64,000 nt of DNA, taken from NCBI GenBank assembly GCA_003116995.1, contig BDSL01000002.1, positions 2,316,001-2,380,000 of the forward strand. The letters run 5' to 3'. Made by a program: the position numbers and the translations under genes. A model generated the notes under the pieces. It saw only the letters and a list, made by a program, of their open reading frames with translations, was not told the origin of the DNA and made no database searches. Below, one piece after another: positions 45,798 to 58,207 of the stretch (positions are counted from its first letter, which is position 1; every line of letters starts with the position of its first letter). The stretch comes from Yamagishiella unicocca (lineage: Eukaryota; Chlorophyta; Chlorophyceae; Chlamydomonadales; Volvocaceae).

Positions 45798-48679
45798 CTA
45801 AGCAAGCTTGGGCGGTGGCTTGCGCCCAAGACCAACTGCATAGAATTCGCGGCTCATTGATCGGCTGGCGTCTACACGCATGCGGGCGACTTTCGTGAAA
45901 TATCGTTGCATATCGCGAATGAACTCGTTCGTGCCCGTGCCCTGGGGGGAGCAAAAAGAAAGGCAGAGATGCAAGCCAAATTATTTCGTGTGGATGGGGG
46001 CACGATTGCATGAAATGATCATCGTGCATGAAATGATCATCATTGCATATCGCGCGGCCGGAGTCGTGCGGGCGGACAGGACAGGGTTAAGTCCAAAATT
46101 AAACCGCAACGTCGCCGCAGCAAGCACCATCCTACCATCACGCCTTGGAAATGCACCGAGCGCAAGCAAGGCTAAGTCCCCCGGGGGTTGCGCACGCAAT
46201 CGCGGCACGTCTCCAGCGGCACGGCCCCGGCTTTCCTCTGGCTTAGCGCCATTCGCAACAACCAGCTAAGGACGATACAGCAGGTGGGGCCAAGCTACCC
46301 TCCGCGCCTAGACCACACAAGCGCCAACAGGCACAGCCGCCTCACCTCGTACACCTTCATCACTAAGGCTCCGCCCGGCCGCAGGAAGCCCGTGTGCCTG
46401 AAGCCCACCTGCTGCACCAGCGCCTCGCCGTACAGGTCAAAGTGGTACCCCGTGGCGATGTGCATGGCCGTACCCGCCAACTCCAGGGACAGCTCAACGT
46501 CTGGGGGAGGGGACAGCGGCCGGGGGACGAGAATAAACAGGGCTGGGAAGGCGCGGCGGCACACTAGGGCGGGGGCAGCCGACGTGGATTGTGTAGAGAC
46601 GGAGGGCCCTTGGACACAATACAGATCCCTCGGACGCCCCATCCCGCCCCGTCTGCCGCCTGCCTCGACCGCCCCATCCTGCTCCACCCAAGCAGCCCCA
46701 CCGTGCCCCCGCCCTCACCGTTCACGCCGCTCGTGAACTGGAGCATGTCGGACAGGACTGTGTCGAAACCCTGTGGGACGAGCCGGCAGGTGTGGTCAGC
46801 TTAATTGGCGGGCAGGCGCGTGGGCGGGTGGCGATGGCCGGACACCAGGGGCATTCCTGGCGAGCTAGCGGCGCAGCAGTCTAGGTACTGACTGCGCTAC
46901 AGGGGCGGATAAGCGATCTCACAGGCTTGCTCTCTTCCATTCGCCGTGCACCCCCTGGCCCTCTTCCCCATGTCGTACCCACCCCCGGGGCGTACTCGTG
47001 CAGCACCGAGGGCGGCAGGGTGCGCGCATCCGCCTGCAGGACCCGCACGCGCCCGTCGCAGAACTTGTCGGGCACAGTGACCGGCTGCGAGAGGGGAGGT
47101 TGCGGGGGTGGAAAGAGGGGTGTGCAGGGTGGGAGAGCGCGCGGGCGATGTGGGTCAGGTGGCGAGGCAAAGGGTGGGAGGTCACAACCGACCCATGGTT
47201 CCGCGACTCGCTCAAAGCCCTGCCACTGGCCCAAGACCCTGAGGAGCCTGGGTCCAGGCGTCTGAGACCAGGCACTTGAGGCTAAGCGCAATGGAAAGCC
47301 ACACCACAGCCCCAAGCTCCCCCGATAACTGAACCCCAACCCCAAACCCCAAACCCAGCAAACCCAGCGAACCCAAATCCCCACCCTACCCCACCCGACC
47401 GCACCTGGATGTCGACTCCCAGCACCGTTCCCCCACGCTCCCGGGGCCCGATCTGTTGACAGGCCACCTGCAGCCATGCCCCGGGGCTGCACCCCAGATC
47501 CAGCACTGTACTCCCTGCACGACGTCCAACAACCGTCCGTGTGACACCATGCTGGGCGAACGGCACGTCGTGAGCTGCGGCCTTGCCTGAGACAGCGTGA
47601 GCCGCGGCGTGAGGTGAACTTGCGGGGGGCCTCACCTGGCTTTATGATCTTGTGCTTCTCTTGGATCTCTAACAGCTTGTAGGCTGCCCGTGAGACGTAG
47701 CCGGATTTCTGCATCCCACGGGCGGCGAAGGGGGCCGGGCCGGGCCTAAATCCACAGTCCAGCCCACACCCCTCTTTTCTCACCGCTCCCTGTCCGATGA
47801 GCAGCCCCCGCTATATATCTCCGGCCCTTCTTGTCTGCTTCCCGCAGAAGACCTTGGTTCGCCCTGCACGACCCCTAGTAGTCCCCAGCAGATTCCCGCC
47901 TCCCAGTTCCCACCCACGCCGACCCACAGCTTTCCTCTCATGCCCCCCAGTTCAATGGCCCCTGAGGTCAGTAGGTGTCAGTGGGCCCCAGCAGCGGCCA
48001 CGCGCCCTTCCCACCTCCTCCCACTGCCGGCTGCCTCGCCATCCGTCTGCCCTGTGAGGAGTCGTCTCACCTTAGCTTCCTTGAAGAAGTGGTCTAGAGG
48101 GCGGAAAGGGGGTGCGGCGCGTGAGGTGAGGCGAAGAGTTGGGGAAAAGGGGTTCAGCTTCTGGGCCGGGGAGGGGGGAGAGATGACGGGTACTTGGTTT
48201 GGGGGCCCGGTGGGTATGGAAGGCCCAGTGCACGTTGGGTGCATCCCGCACTTGCCGGTTGCACGCGACGATGGCGCAGCAGTGCAATTGGTTTCGCGCA
48301 TGTTGGGATGTGTCAAGGGTTGCGGGTTGGGAGCTAGGGACGGCCATATCGTGTCGACAGCGAGTCGTTGGGTGGGGACCTGGGTTCCAGGCGTAGAAAG
48401 CGGTATAGTACAAGCTGAAGGGAGGGGTGGTGCGTATGTCGTAGGCCGCGGGAGAGGCAGCAGCGCCCGTGGGAGGTGCCGGACAGGGTCACGCATACAG
48501 GCATGCCTTGGGTTATCGCCGCCGCTGGCACTTCGGCTCCCCCGCCGACAAAGCGGTTTAGAGCCTTGCAGTAACCTTCCACTCTTACCGTGTTGCACCT
48601 TCTTTGTCCAAGCCGCCAAGATAGGCCTGCTGAGTCGCGACATGCAGGGCCTGCTTGGAGGACACGTTAATTGGGACAT
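45798..48679 (-). CDS. FtsJ/RrmJ-family rRNA 2'-O-ribose methyltransferase, probably organellar
   Basis: Eight exons: 48679-48589, 48093-48071, 47708-47636, 47514-47405, 47084-46983, 46770-46719, 46500-46346 and 45941-45798, giving 249 residues. Exon 2 is only 23 nt. Junction phases are 1, 0, 1, 0, 0, 1 and 0, all matching. The protein aligns along its length with RlmE/RrmJ: the lead SGYVSRAAYKLLEIQEKHK, the SAM-binding motif STVLDLGCSPGAWLQV, then VLSDML, LRPGGALVMKVYEG and SMSREFYAVGLG. The K-D-K-E catalytic residues are all visible: Lys in AYKL, Asp in LSDM, Lys in VMKVYE and Glu in SREFY. The family methylates a uridine in the large-subunit rRNA A-loop. The ~30-residue N-terminal extension is rich in Arg, Ser and Leu without acidic residues, suggesting a mitochondrial (MRM2-like) or plastid enzyme. 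A second in-frame ATG lies at 48643. Confidence 0.95.
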
Positions 48680-49212
48680 CTAAAAACCTAACAAGGCTGA
48701 ATATTGCATAAATGAACGCTTCTTGCGACGACGCCGTGGAACGAGCAGTGGCGGGCGAGTTCGTTGCTAATGCATTCCACGAACGAATAACGCTTTTTTG
48801 TTTCAATAACAGGTATGTAATGTCAAGCGAGCAGGTACGCGTGCGGCCTTGCGCGTCCCCGTTCCGGTTTTGTACGGAAGGGAACTGTGCCTAAAGCATA
48901 TGTCTTAACTGCCTCCATACATGATGGACGTCACGTAATTCCCATGCGGCATACCGAAGCTTTCTATAGCTTAAAGCCCCGACTGACTCACTGCAGCTTT
49001 CGTTAGGGCGTAGTAGAGCAGTTTGGGCAAACATGCCTCTGAAAATGATTGGGGGTCGCTCACGCGAGGTAGGTTAACGCCGCCAAAAGTGTTGTGTTAG
49101 CTTTCCAAAAACCACCTAGGCCAGCTGACAGCAATCGTGCGTGCTTCACCCGCGCTGTATCATCGCTTGCGCTTACAGAGTTCAAGCCAAGTCAAGTTCC
49201 GACAGCACCTAG
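48680..49212. promoter_or_regulatory. Divergent promoter region between the methyltransferase and VHS/GAT genes
   Basis: The two genes are transcribed away from each other with at most about 530 bp between proposed start codons (48679 minus, 49213 plus). Both promoters and 5' UTRs must lie here. An ATG at 49033 followed by GCGAG|GTAGGT could be an upstream exon of the VHS gene. No clear TATA box was seen. Confidence 0.5.
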
Positions 49213-52200
49213 ATGGAGCCGTCAACAGGCAAGGCTCGTGTGGCAGTACTCGGCGATGGTGGTGGGAGACTGATGGGCGCAGGACCGCTACCAGATCAGC
49301 GTCCCTAAGGTGTACGCGACGTGAACAATTCTTACAATAATACCTTACTTGCACTGAACGCAGCGCGGCCGGAGGTGCCCGGGTGGACCCGTCAGCGCTG
49401 GAGGGTATGCTCTCGCTAATTCGCTCGAAGGAGATCTCCCCGGGTGCGTTCGTTCAGGTCTGAACGTGGGAAGAGCGGTGTGGGGCGACAGCGTTCTGCG
49501 GCGTTTGGAAGGCTGAACCCACGGCGACAGGCGGAGGGGACCGGCGGAGGGATGGAAGGCGACGAGACGTTTGGCACCGACAGCCGTGATGCCGCTTGTG
49601 GATTAAGCAGCACACTGTCACACTGTTATACTGCTGACGGCCTCTGGGCACCTGCTGCTGCCTCACCGCCCTGGACTTCCCACCCCCCTCCCTCCCCACC
49701 TCGCAATCCCACCACTTCGCGTTTTCCATCCAACCCCACTTCGCGTGCGCAGGCGACGCCCTCAGCTGCTTCAAGACGCACTTCCGCGAAGGCTCTCCGG
49801 ACGAGCAGCACAATGCGCTGCGGGTAAGTTGAAGCATCATCCCACAGCACTGGCTCTATATCCGCCTTGTTGCTGCTACTGCTATCCGTTCCGCCTCACC
49901 GCCGTCCCGCCGTGATCTCTATTAGTGTCGACCAACGGGTCTCCTCTCAAACCTCCCATCCTCCCCGCCCCGCCCCACAGCGCCCCCGCCTCCGCACATC
50001 GCGCTCAGTCTCCTTCGCGGCTCAGCTCAGCATACTTAAAACACACACACCCGGCCGTGGATTCGCAGCTATAATACCCCCCTGGCACGTCATAGCTCAC
50101 ACTCGTACCTCCATCCAGGGGTGAAGAGAACTCGCACAGGCCGCCCTGTCCACTTCGCACCCCCCTCTCCCCCGCCCAACTTGGTCGCACTCCCCACTGC
50201 AACCCACACCCCCCTCTCCCACCACCTCCATCGCGCTGCCCTGTGTTTCCCACCCCACACCCGACACCCCACATCCCACATCCCACGCCCCAGGTTCTGA
50301 TCCAATTCGTGGACACGGACCCCCACCTGGCCAACCTGCTCCACGTGGAGCTCGCCTCCAGGCGGTGGCGGGAACGGTTCGTGGCGCTGTCGGTGTCGCC
50401 GCACCCGGAGGTGGGGCTGCAGGGCGGGGTCCGGGGGGGGGGGGCGAGAAGACCACCCGGAAGACCCCCGGAAGACCCGGAGGAAAACTCCTATACAGGG
50501 ACCGGAGAGAGCAGAGGGGCGGAGAGATACGAGAGCGGAATGACCAGAGTCGCTTGGGGCTTCAGCTTCTCAGGGCGTTAAGGGCTGCTGGGCCCAGGGT
50601 TTCAAAAATCTGGGAGAGGAGGGTCCGGGTCTGGGAGAGGAGGGTCCGGGTCTGGGAGAGGAGGGTCTGGGGCTCGGAGAGGAGGGTCCGGGTCTGGGAG
50701 GGGAGGGGAGGGGTAGGGAGGGTGGACAGTGGGGGGGGGCGCTTAAGAGGTGGAACCAGGTGGGTCCAGATGCAGTGCAGGTCCAGGAGTGGCGGTGCCG
50801 TATGCTGGGGGGGGATGAGAGGAAGCAAACCTGGGGGTGTGTGGTGTTCGCCGCAGCGGCGAGGGCGCTCGCGGGCCGGAGATGTGGAGGAAGTTGCCAG
50901 CTTGCCGAGGCAGCGGGCTGGCGAGGCAGCAGCAGCGGGGGCGCCGAAGTCAGTGGCGGCACAACCGGCAGCCCCCTCCCAGCGCCGCCCCACGCTTGCT
51001 CCACCACGGTCTGAAGTTCCCGCCACCAACGCCCCCGACCCAAAAGCATCGCCTAAGCATCAGACCCCTCACTGCCCCCCCCTGGACCACGCGCCAACTA
51101 TCCTGTCCCGTTGCGTAATACGGTTTTTATACAAACCCCCCTGGCCCTTGCTCCTCGCTCGTGCAGGTCAAGCCGATGCTGGTGGCCACCCTGTCGGGCT
51201 GGGCGGCTAGCTACCGTGCGCATGACATCGGGTTGCATTACCAGGTGGGGCAGGGGGGCCGGACCCCCGGGTCACGGTGCGGGACTGGGGTAGCGCAGGA
51301 GCACGTGGTGGTGGGGCCGGAGCGGGTCGGGGTCAGGCGTGTGGGCTACAGCCGGGCCCTATGTCGCCACGTGGGGGCTTGCAGGCGGCGGGCTGCGCTC
51401 GTGAGTCATGGGGGTACGGGAGGGTGTGAGAGGAAAGCCGTGCGGGGTGCGGGAGGGGAAAGGGTGCTGTGGTAGGCGGGAGCGTCACGACTCCTTAGGG
51501 GCTCGTGAGCTATGTGAGAGCAGCGAGCGACCGACGCCGTTCCTTCACGGGTCAGCATCGACATCCTAGGCAATCCGGGGGGGTAGTCCACCATAACCGT
51601 ATCGTCACCATGCCGCACCCATCGAGTCGGCCACCTGCTCTAACATGAGAGCAGGAGGCTACCCCGCCTCCCCATTCTCCCCGCCCACACACGGGTTTTC
51701 TCCTCACCCCCTCGCATTCCGCCCTCGCCCCCCACCCCTGCACCCCACGAGCAGAGCACGCTACGTGAGCTGACCTCCGGGTCCATCCGGCAAGCGGGTC
51801 CCGGCTACAACCCGCAGCACACCGGCTACAGCGCGCAGCACACCGGCTACAGCACCCAGGCAACCGGGACAGGGTATCCGATGCCGCCACCACCGTCGCC
51901 GCCGGGTGCGTGTTTCACGAACAGCTAGCAAGCCCCATCCTAGTACAGTTTGATGATGGAATACGTGGACGCGGGCGAGGTTTGCCAGTTGGTATGCGAG
52001 GTTGCGATTTGCCACTGAGCCGCGACGCTGCAAAGCCCCGGAACTGCACAAAAACGTAACCCAATAGTACGGCTGTCCGATGCAGGGAGTCGGAGGAGCA
52101 TGTGTGTGTGTGCCGGAGTGCGGAGCGGGGGAGAGCCGCCGGGTCGTGAGGGGTGAGGGGACTGTAAGGGGGACAGGGAGGGGTCTGGCGAACAGGGGGA

Positions 52201-55200
52201 TGAAGAGGTTGACGATGAACGGCCGGGAGGAGACCTTCCAGCCACGGGTACGGCGGACTGCATGTAGCAGCGTTATCATGACGCTGGACCGCCAGCTCAT
52301 GTTCCAACCCTCACTCCATCAGCGCCACGCCCCCACCCGAACCCGGTCTTCCTCGAACCCGGCCCCTGCTGCCCCCCTCCTGCCCGCCGGCACCCCCCCC
52401 GCCTCCAGGGTACCCAATCCGCCCGAGCACCGGCTACCCAGCCCCCCCGCCCGGCTACCCGCCCTACTTCCAGCCGTACCCCTCGCCCCCGCCGCCGATG
52501 CAACAACAGCCATCACACCGCAGCCAGGAGACCGTGCCGTCCAAGGTGGGCACGCCGAGGCTGCAGTCGGTTGGCGGTTATCTGTTGCATCGGGCCCTGG
52601 CCACCTGACCCCTCGCGAGTGCTACGCTCTGAACACTCAGCCGCCCAGCCGCTCTGCGACCACTCGTCACTCTCTTCCTCCCTCCGCCCCGTCCCCGCTG
52701 CTGCATCGGCCCTCCACCCCCTCCCCTCTTCCTTCCGCGTCCTCTCCCGCCCCGCAGCTGGACCAGCTGGTTTCGGAGGTGGAACTGCTCCGGGGTGCAA
52801 TCCGCGCCTTCGAGGCGGCGCTGAAGGACTACAAGGCGCAGCGCTGCCCCTACGCCACGTTATCGGCGGCCATGGAGCGAGGGCAGCGCACCGCGGACCG
52901 TTGCGCAGGGCTGCAGGGCCAGCTGGAGGTAGGGGCTGCCGGGCCTGCTATAGGGGCTGCAGGGCCAGCTATACGGGCTGCAGGGCCAGCTGGAGGTAGG
53001 GGCTGCCGGGCCAGCTGGAGATAGGGGCTGCAGGGCCAGCTATAGGGGCTGCAGGGCCAGCTGGAGGTAGGGGCTGCAGGGCCACCTGGAGGTAGCAGCT
53101 GCAGGCGCAAGGAGGGGTGCAGCAAGAGGTCAGACTCAGCCCTCGGGTGTATGCACGGCATCGAATGTGGGGACGGTACGGTTTATGTGTGGTGGTGGTG
53201 GGGGAGGTGGGGGCAAGGGGGAATCCATGCTGAGGTATAGGAGCGGAGGCAGGCGCGAAGCAGACGTGGATCGGATTTGTATCTAAGTTGTGTCGGATGT
53301 GTATCAGCCCCCCCCCCCCCGTTCTCGCCCTCCAGAACTTGGTGGGCAGCTTGGATGGCGGCGACGAGGCCGTCATGGCGCGCGTCTTCTCCACCAACGA
53401 TTCGGCGGTGGCTGCCCTGGAGCAATGGAGGGACCTGGCCAACCAGGAGTTGGTGCCGGGTGAGGGCGGGAGGAGCGGGGGCCGGAGTGGGTGCGGCAAT
53501 GAAACCGTGTGTTGTTTAGTTTGCGTTAGGACGGGGTAGCGCCATTCGTGTGTTTGTCGCACTGTCGCATGAAGAGAGCGAAGAGATGGGGCGTGAGCAC
53601 GTGTGCTAGGCAGGAAATATGGGCCCCGTTGGCGGCGGGTAAGCGGTACCGTCTCTGTTGTGTTTCCACTCCGTCTTGGGGTTAGGTGCCTGGCGTTGGC
53701 CGCTTGCGTGTGTGGGGGCTGGGCGGTACCGAAGGGAGGGCAAGAACGAGAGGAGAGCCTGGGGGCTGGGCGGGTTGGAGGCAGGGATGGGGGGCCAGGA
53801 GGCGGAGTCATAGAGGGCCCGCCCTCTTTGGCCATCATGGTGTGATCTTGATCTCCTTCCTCGCGGACAGTCCGTTCCGCCCCGCATCCTCGCGGATCCC
53901 CACCCATCAGCTCCTCCTCGTCTTCGCTCCAAAGCCTGCTGAACCCTTCCCCCCTGCCGCGTCATCTCCTGGAACGGCAGACGACATGCCCGGCGGCGCG
54001 GCTGCCGCTGCCTCCGCCGGCGCCGCCGGCGCCTCCGCCTCCACCTCCGCTGCCCCTGCTGCAGCCGCTGCTGCGGCGCCGCCGCCGCCAGTACCTGCGC
54101 GGCCACCCCCCTCCCCCATCGACCTGCTCCTAGGCGACGAGCTCCCCGCGCCCACGCCTCCGTCGCAGCAGCAGCCTCCTCTGATGGCTGCGCCGCCGAA
54201 CACAGCGGCGGCACCCATGTTCCCGTTCGATGGCGGCGTCGCCAATGGTCCCGTCGCCAACGGCACCACCGCCTGGCCGCCGCCGGCTTCGGCAGCAGGA
54301 CCGGCAGGGCTAGAGGCGGCCGCGGCGGCGTCCGCTGGCGGCGCCGCATTCTTCGCGCTTGGCGCAGGAGCCGGAGCGTTGACGTCGGGCGGCAACTCGG
54401 GACCGTCGGCCCCTGTGGTTCCCGCAGCCGATGTGGAGGGGCTCAGGGCACAGGTACGGCGCGGGTGCAGGGTGGTTGATGGGGTGCAGGGTGGTTGCTG
54501 GGGTGCAGGGCGGCTGATGGGGTGCAGGGTGGTGGACATCGCGGGCGGCTCGAAGTGGCGACGCGGGTTGGAACATGATCGCGCGTGTGCTGTGTTTCGG
54601 GGAAAGGCGAGGTGGGGTGCGAGGGGTGAGGAGGGGTTTAGTGTTTTGGTGTGGGGCAGCCGGTCGGGTGAAGGTGCGTGGAGTGGGGTACCAGTGGGCA
54701 GAGGCGGGTCCATCCCGCGAGCGGCGGAGTACCGTTATGTGGGGCTCTGCTGGGGGGGGAGGAGCTGGACCGCTGCTGAGTCCCTCGTCCAGGGTTACCA
54801 CCCAGGGCAACCCAGCGCTTGAAGGCCGATCAGGCAATGGCGTAAGTGGTCCAACTCCCTTACGGCAGCCACCTCAGCGGGAGTAGCAAGCCCTTCGCTC
54901 GGTATTCCAGCCCTTTCCCTCGCTGAGCCTCCCCGCTCCGCCCCTCTCCTCCGCCCCTCCGCGGCCAGGTCCTGGCGCTGTCTTCGGAGCTGGACAAGCA
55001 GCGGCGGGTGCACCAGACTGCGCTGGACTCGCAGGAGGCATTTCACCGCCAGGAGCTGGCGCAGGTGGGGGTGTGGAGAAAAGTCCGGTGGGGGGGAGAG
55101 AGGAAACCCAGAAAAAACGGATAAGTTCATCAACGCTTAAAAGTGCTGTATAGCAGAAACATTTAGCTTTCCTTCATTTGGGAGGGGCCGAGGTCCGGTG

Positions 55201-56271
55201 GTTGGCGGTGGTGGTTGGCGGTGGGCGAGATATGGTGGGTTGGGAGGGAGAGATACGGTGGTTTGGAGGGCGGCGATGTACGGTGAGTTGGGGGGAAGCA
55301 ACAGAACGAGGAGCAGTAAGTGGATGTGCTGACGTAAGTTCTCCGGCCGACGCCTGCCGGTCCAGTCCTTCCTGGATGATCGCGGAACCAGCTGCTGCTC
55401 GGTCGTCGCTGATCAGCGCCGCCGTAGCTACGGTAGTGCCTGTAGTAATGCCTCTCCTCGTCCAACCTCGTCTTACGGTAATGCCCGTTAGTAATGCCTC
55501 TCCTCCCCTAATGTCGACGTACGGTAGTACCTGTAGGATTGCCTAGGAATTCCCTGCCCCGTCCTATCCTAGCCCCAAGCCCTGTCTTTTCCCCTCCTGC
55601 TGCCCTCCCCCCGCCACACCCCGCTTAACCGAGTGCAGGTCAAGGCCCAGGCTCAGACCCGCATCTCCGAACTAGAGGCGGCACTGGCGAGGCAGCAGCT
55701 GCCAGCGCAGCCCAGCGGGGGCGCGTCAGCATCCCAGCATCAGGTCGGGTTGTTCGGGTCGTACGGCGGAGTCGCACCCGCCGCACCCGGGCCCCCTGCA
55801 CCCTTGTACGGCACGGCAACCGTGCCGTACCCAGCGCCGCCTGTGCCGATGCCGTCGGGCCTCGCCTCCACGAACCCCTTCGCGTCCTTCGCGCCTGCCC
55901 CCTCGTACGGCTCTGCGGCGCCGCCGCCCATGCCGGCGGCCGCCCCTTCGTACACCGGCGGCGGGCCGTTCGCGTCCTTGGCACAAGCTCCCACGCCGGC
56001 TCCCGCGGCGCCCATGCACAGCGCCCAGCCGGCGCCGGCGCCAGCCGCGGCGGCCCCTACTGACATCCTCAGCGGTTTCGACGAACTGGCCATTGGAATG
56101 TCGTCTGGGGGGGCTCCCCCTACTCCCCCCGCGGCGGCGGCGCCGCCACCGCAGCCGGCCCCCGCGCCGGCCCCTGGGCCCTTGCCGTCGCTGTTCAGTA
56201 CCGCCCGTTCGGACACCCCTGCTGCCCCGGCACCTGGCGCGGCGGATTCCTGGGTTGACTTCGGGCAGTAA
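49213..56271 (+). CDS. VHS- and GAT-domain protein, TOM1/TOL-like endosomal sorting adaptor (5' exon uncertain)
   Basis: Well-supported exons: 49375 (or 49364)-49443, 49753-49823, 50294-50410, 51167-51244, 51755-51905, 52409-52545, 52758-52928, 53336-53459, 53981-54453, 54969-55064 and 55639-56271. A first exon 49213-49258 is tentative. The total is about 720 residues and phases match at all internal junctions. The N-terminal part has VHS-type helices: DPSALEGMLSLIRSKEISPG, HNALRVLIQFVDTDP and VKPMLVATLSGWAASYRA. Next comes a GY-rich linker (QHTGYSAQHTGYS, PPPGYPPYFQPYPSPPPP), then a GAT-like helical bundle (LDQLVSEVELLRGAIRAF, then FSTNDSAVAALEQWRDLA). A Pro/Ala-rich tail carries SPIDLLLGDEL, a coiled-coil stretch, two NPFAS/GPFAS motifs and DILSGFDELA. 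The protein ends DSWVDFGQ. TOM1-type proteins bind ubiquitinated cargo ahead of ESCRT sorting. Confidence 0.83.
50611..50705. repeat. 21-bp G-rich tandem repeat in an intron
   Basis: About four to five imperfect copies of a CTGGGAGAGGAGGGTCCGGG-type unit lie in the intron 50411-51166 of the VHS/GAT gene. Confidence 0.85.
52912..53095. repeat. Intronic repeat derived from an exon-intron junction
   Basis: The end of exon 52758-52928 (GGGCTGCAGGGCCAGCTGGAG followed by the donor GTAGGGG) is repeated five or more times, in varying forms, in the following intron. Several copies keep an intact GAG|GTAGGGG donor-like site. Confidence 0.88.
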
Positions 56272-57346
56272 GGGAGGGCAGCACGTGCGGCTGGCCTGGC
56301 TCCGCAGGAGATGCGCTGTTGGCTACCGGTGATTAGCCGTAGGAGGATCTCCGTGTGGGAGTGCAGTACTGCACAGGGGGCGGGGAAGTTGGGGCTGGGA
56401 TGTGTCGGTTGAAGCGTGCTAGGGGCCGCCTCAAGGCAGCCACACGTTTCCATCTTTACTCGCCACTGCAGAAAGTGTTTATGTTCGTCCTCTCCGTGTA
56501 CGCGCCGCGGTACTGCGCTTTTTTGCTCTGTGCCGAAACCGCCCACGAGCCAGGCCCTGAGCCCGGCGTCTGGGGTGTCCCTTGAAGGTGGCGTGGGTAG
56601 GGGGGTTGTGGCAGCATCTGTGAGTAGCAGGGCTTTTCGTGGGCGTGCTGGAGGCTGCTAGGGATGGGTGGTCGGCCAGGTGAAGCGTGCGGTCCGATAG
56701 GTTTCGAAGACGTCGCCTTTGGAGCTGGCTTGCGGGCTTGGAGGGCGGCATGGAAACACGGCATGTTGACGGCGAGGCGTGCGGCATGTGCTGGCGAGGT
56801 CGGCTCGCATGCCCATTTGACTCTTGTACGGAAAGTGTGGCGTAGTGACTGTTCGAGTGTGAGTTCTTGGGGTGGGTTCACGGCGGCGGTCTCTGTGCCA
56901 TGGCAGCATTGTCGCGTACGTCTGGGTGTGAAGAGGGAGGCGCTCAGGTGCGGTCCTGGAAGCGAGAGTGAGGTAGCCAGGTCACTACGACCAGGGGACG
57001 CACGGACAGTAGCTAGGCCTCATGCCATCATGCACCTTTGCGCTATGCTTGCGGGTCTGTCGGTGGTGGCGCATGTCGATAACGTCGGACGTCCGTTGCG
57101 TCGTTTCTTGGATGGACGGACCCGGGGAGGGTTGCAAAAAGACCCGGTTACGCGACGTGGGAAGTGTAGCTGGCGCATAGGCTTCGGACACCTGGTTGCG
57201 TGAGTATGCTGGCGCACTGCCTGGCTGGCGCTGGACCCGGGGAGGGGACCCCGGGTGGGGAGTGCGTCGTTCAGGCACCGCCTGACTGTTGCCGAGGCGC
57301 TGTGTAAGATGCGCGCATGTATGGGCCCTGGCCGCACCCTGGGCCC

Positions 57347-57544
57347 TCACCTGTCCCCTCGCTGCTGTCTTCTTTGGTGCATCGAGACGATGAGGAGAGC
57401 GCACTGACGGGAAGGTGTACGGACGGACAGCACCGTCGGCTTTCAGCGCACTGACTGGGGCCCATATGCGGGGAGCCGCGGCAGCGAGCCCAGCGTCTTC
57501 ACTGCACATTACGATGAGGAGAGCGCTACCCGGCTTAGTGCGAC
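57347..57544. repeat. Dispersed repeat P, copy 1
   Basis: This segment is nearly identical to 58208-58400, same orientation, and includes GGTGCATCGAGACGATG and CATATGCGGGGAGCCGCGG. It ends in CGGCTTAGTGCGAC. Confidence 0.85.
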
Positions 57545-57689
57545 GGAGAAACAATTGGGAGTTATCCGATTGTGTTGCCGAGGCGTGCTGCTGTCTCTCC
57601 ATTCGGGGGTCTGCTTGGGATGCATGTGGCCAGGGGAGCCATCAGCACAACCTCCCCCTATGTATTGGTGCTTGCTGTTTCCTCTGGGC

Positions 57690-57811
57690 TCTCGGTTGTG
57701 AGGCTCTGGGTGGTTTGTCTTTCGGAACCGTCGGTTTTCTCTGCTTTCCTTGTCTTTTTCAGTGTCAGGCGATGCGCCCGATGGCTCTACCTTTTAAGGT
57801 CTGGAGCCCAC
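57690..57811. repeat. Dispersed repeat R, copy 1
   Basis: Resembles about 62130-62237 in the same orientation. The best-conserved end reads CAGTGTCAGGCGATGCGCC and runs to AGCCCACTGTAAC, where repeat Q begins. Confidence 0.75.
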
Positions 57812-58109
57812 TGTAACGATTACAACAACCAGGGGCTTGTTCTAGGAAGTGGTGTCCGCCTTCGAAGCTCCTTGGCTGAGGATTGCGCTGAGTGCTGATC
57901 ACCGTGCAGTCACAAGACAACGATTGATGGTACCCAGGATTGCCAAGCCCGCTCCCTTGTATGACATCCCGAATCAGACCCATTTAGGAACGGCAAACAG
58001 ACAGATCGAACTGTGAATTAATAGACACGCTCATCTGACACCAGGGTTCTAGCGTTTTAGTCAGGGGGCTCTTCGGCACACACACACGCCAGACTCCCGG
58101 CAGTGGTGC
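57812..58109. mobile_element. Repeat Q, copy 1: candidate non-autonomous terminal-inverted-repeat element
   Basis: It begins with TGTAACGATTACAACAACC. Its exact inverse complement closes the related copy at 61527-61883. Internal sequence is shared in direct orientation (GACACGCTCATCTGACACC, CCAGACTCCCGG). The right terminus of this copy is degraded. No transposase frame is present, so it would be non-autonomous. Confidence 0.55.
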
Positions 58110-58207
58110 AGCTTGACACCAGCGAAATCGTCTTCTCCCGCTTCCAACGCCACATCAGCAGCACCCGCATCGAGCACTGTAGACTCCTCGCCCTCCTCCC
58201 CATCCCA

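Noticed and set aside
47300..47375. Runs of CCCCAAACCC resembling telomeric repeats
   Set aside because: Irregular, short and inside an intron of the FtsJ gene; they do not match a regular CCCTAAAA-type array.
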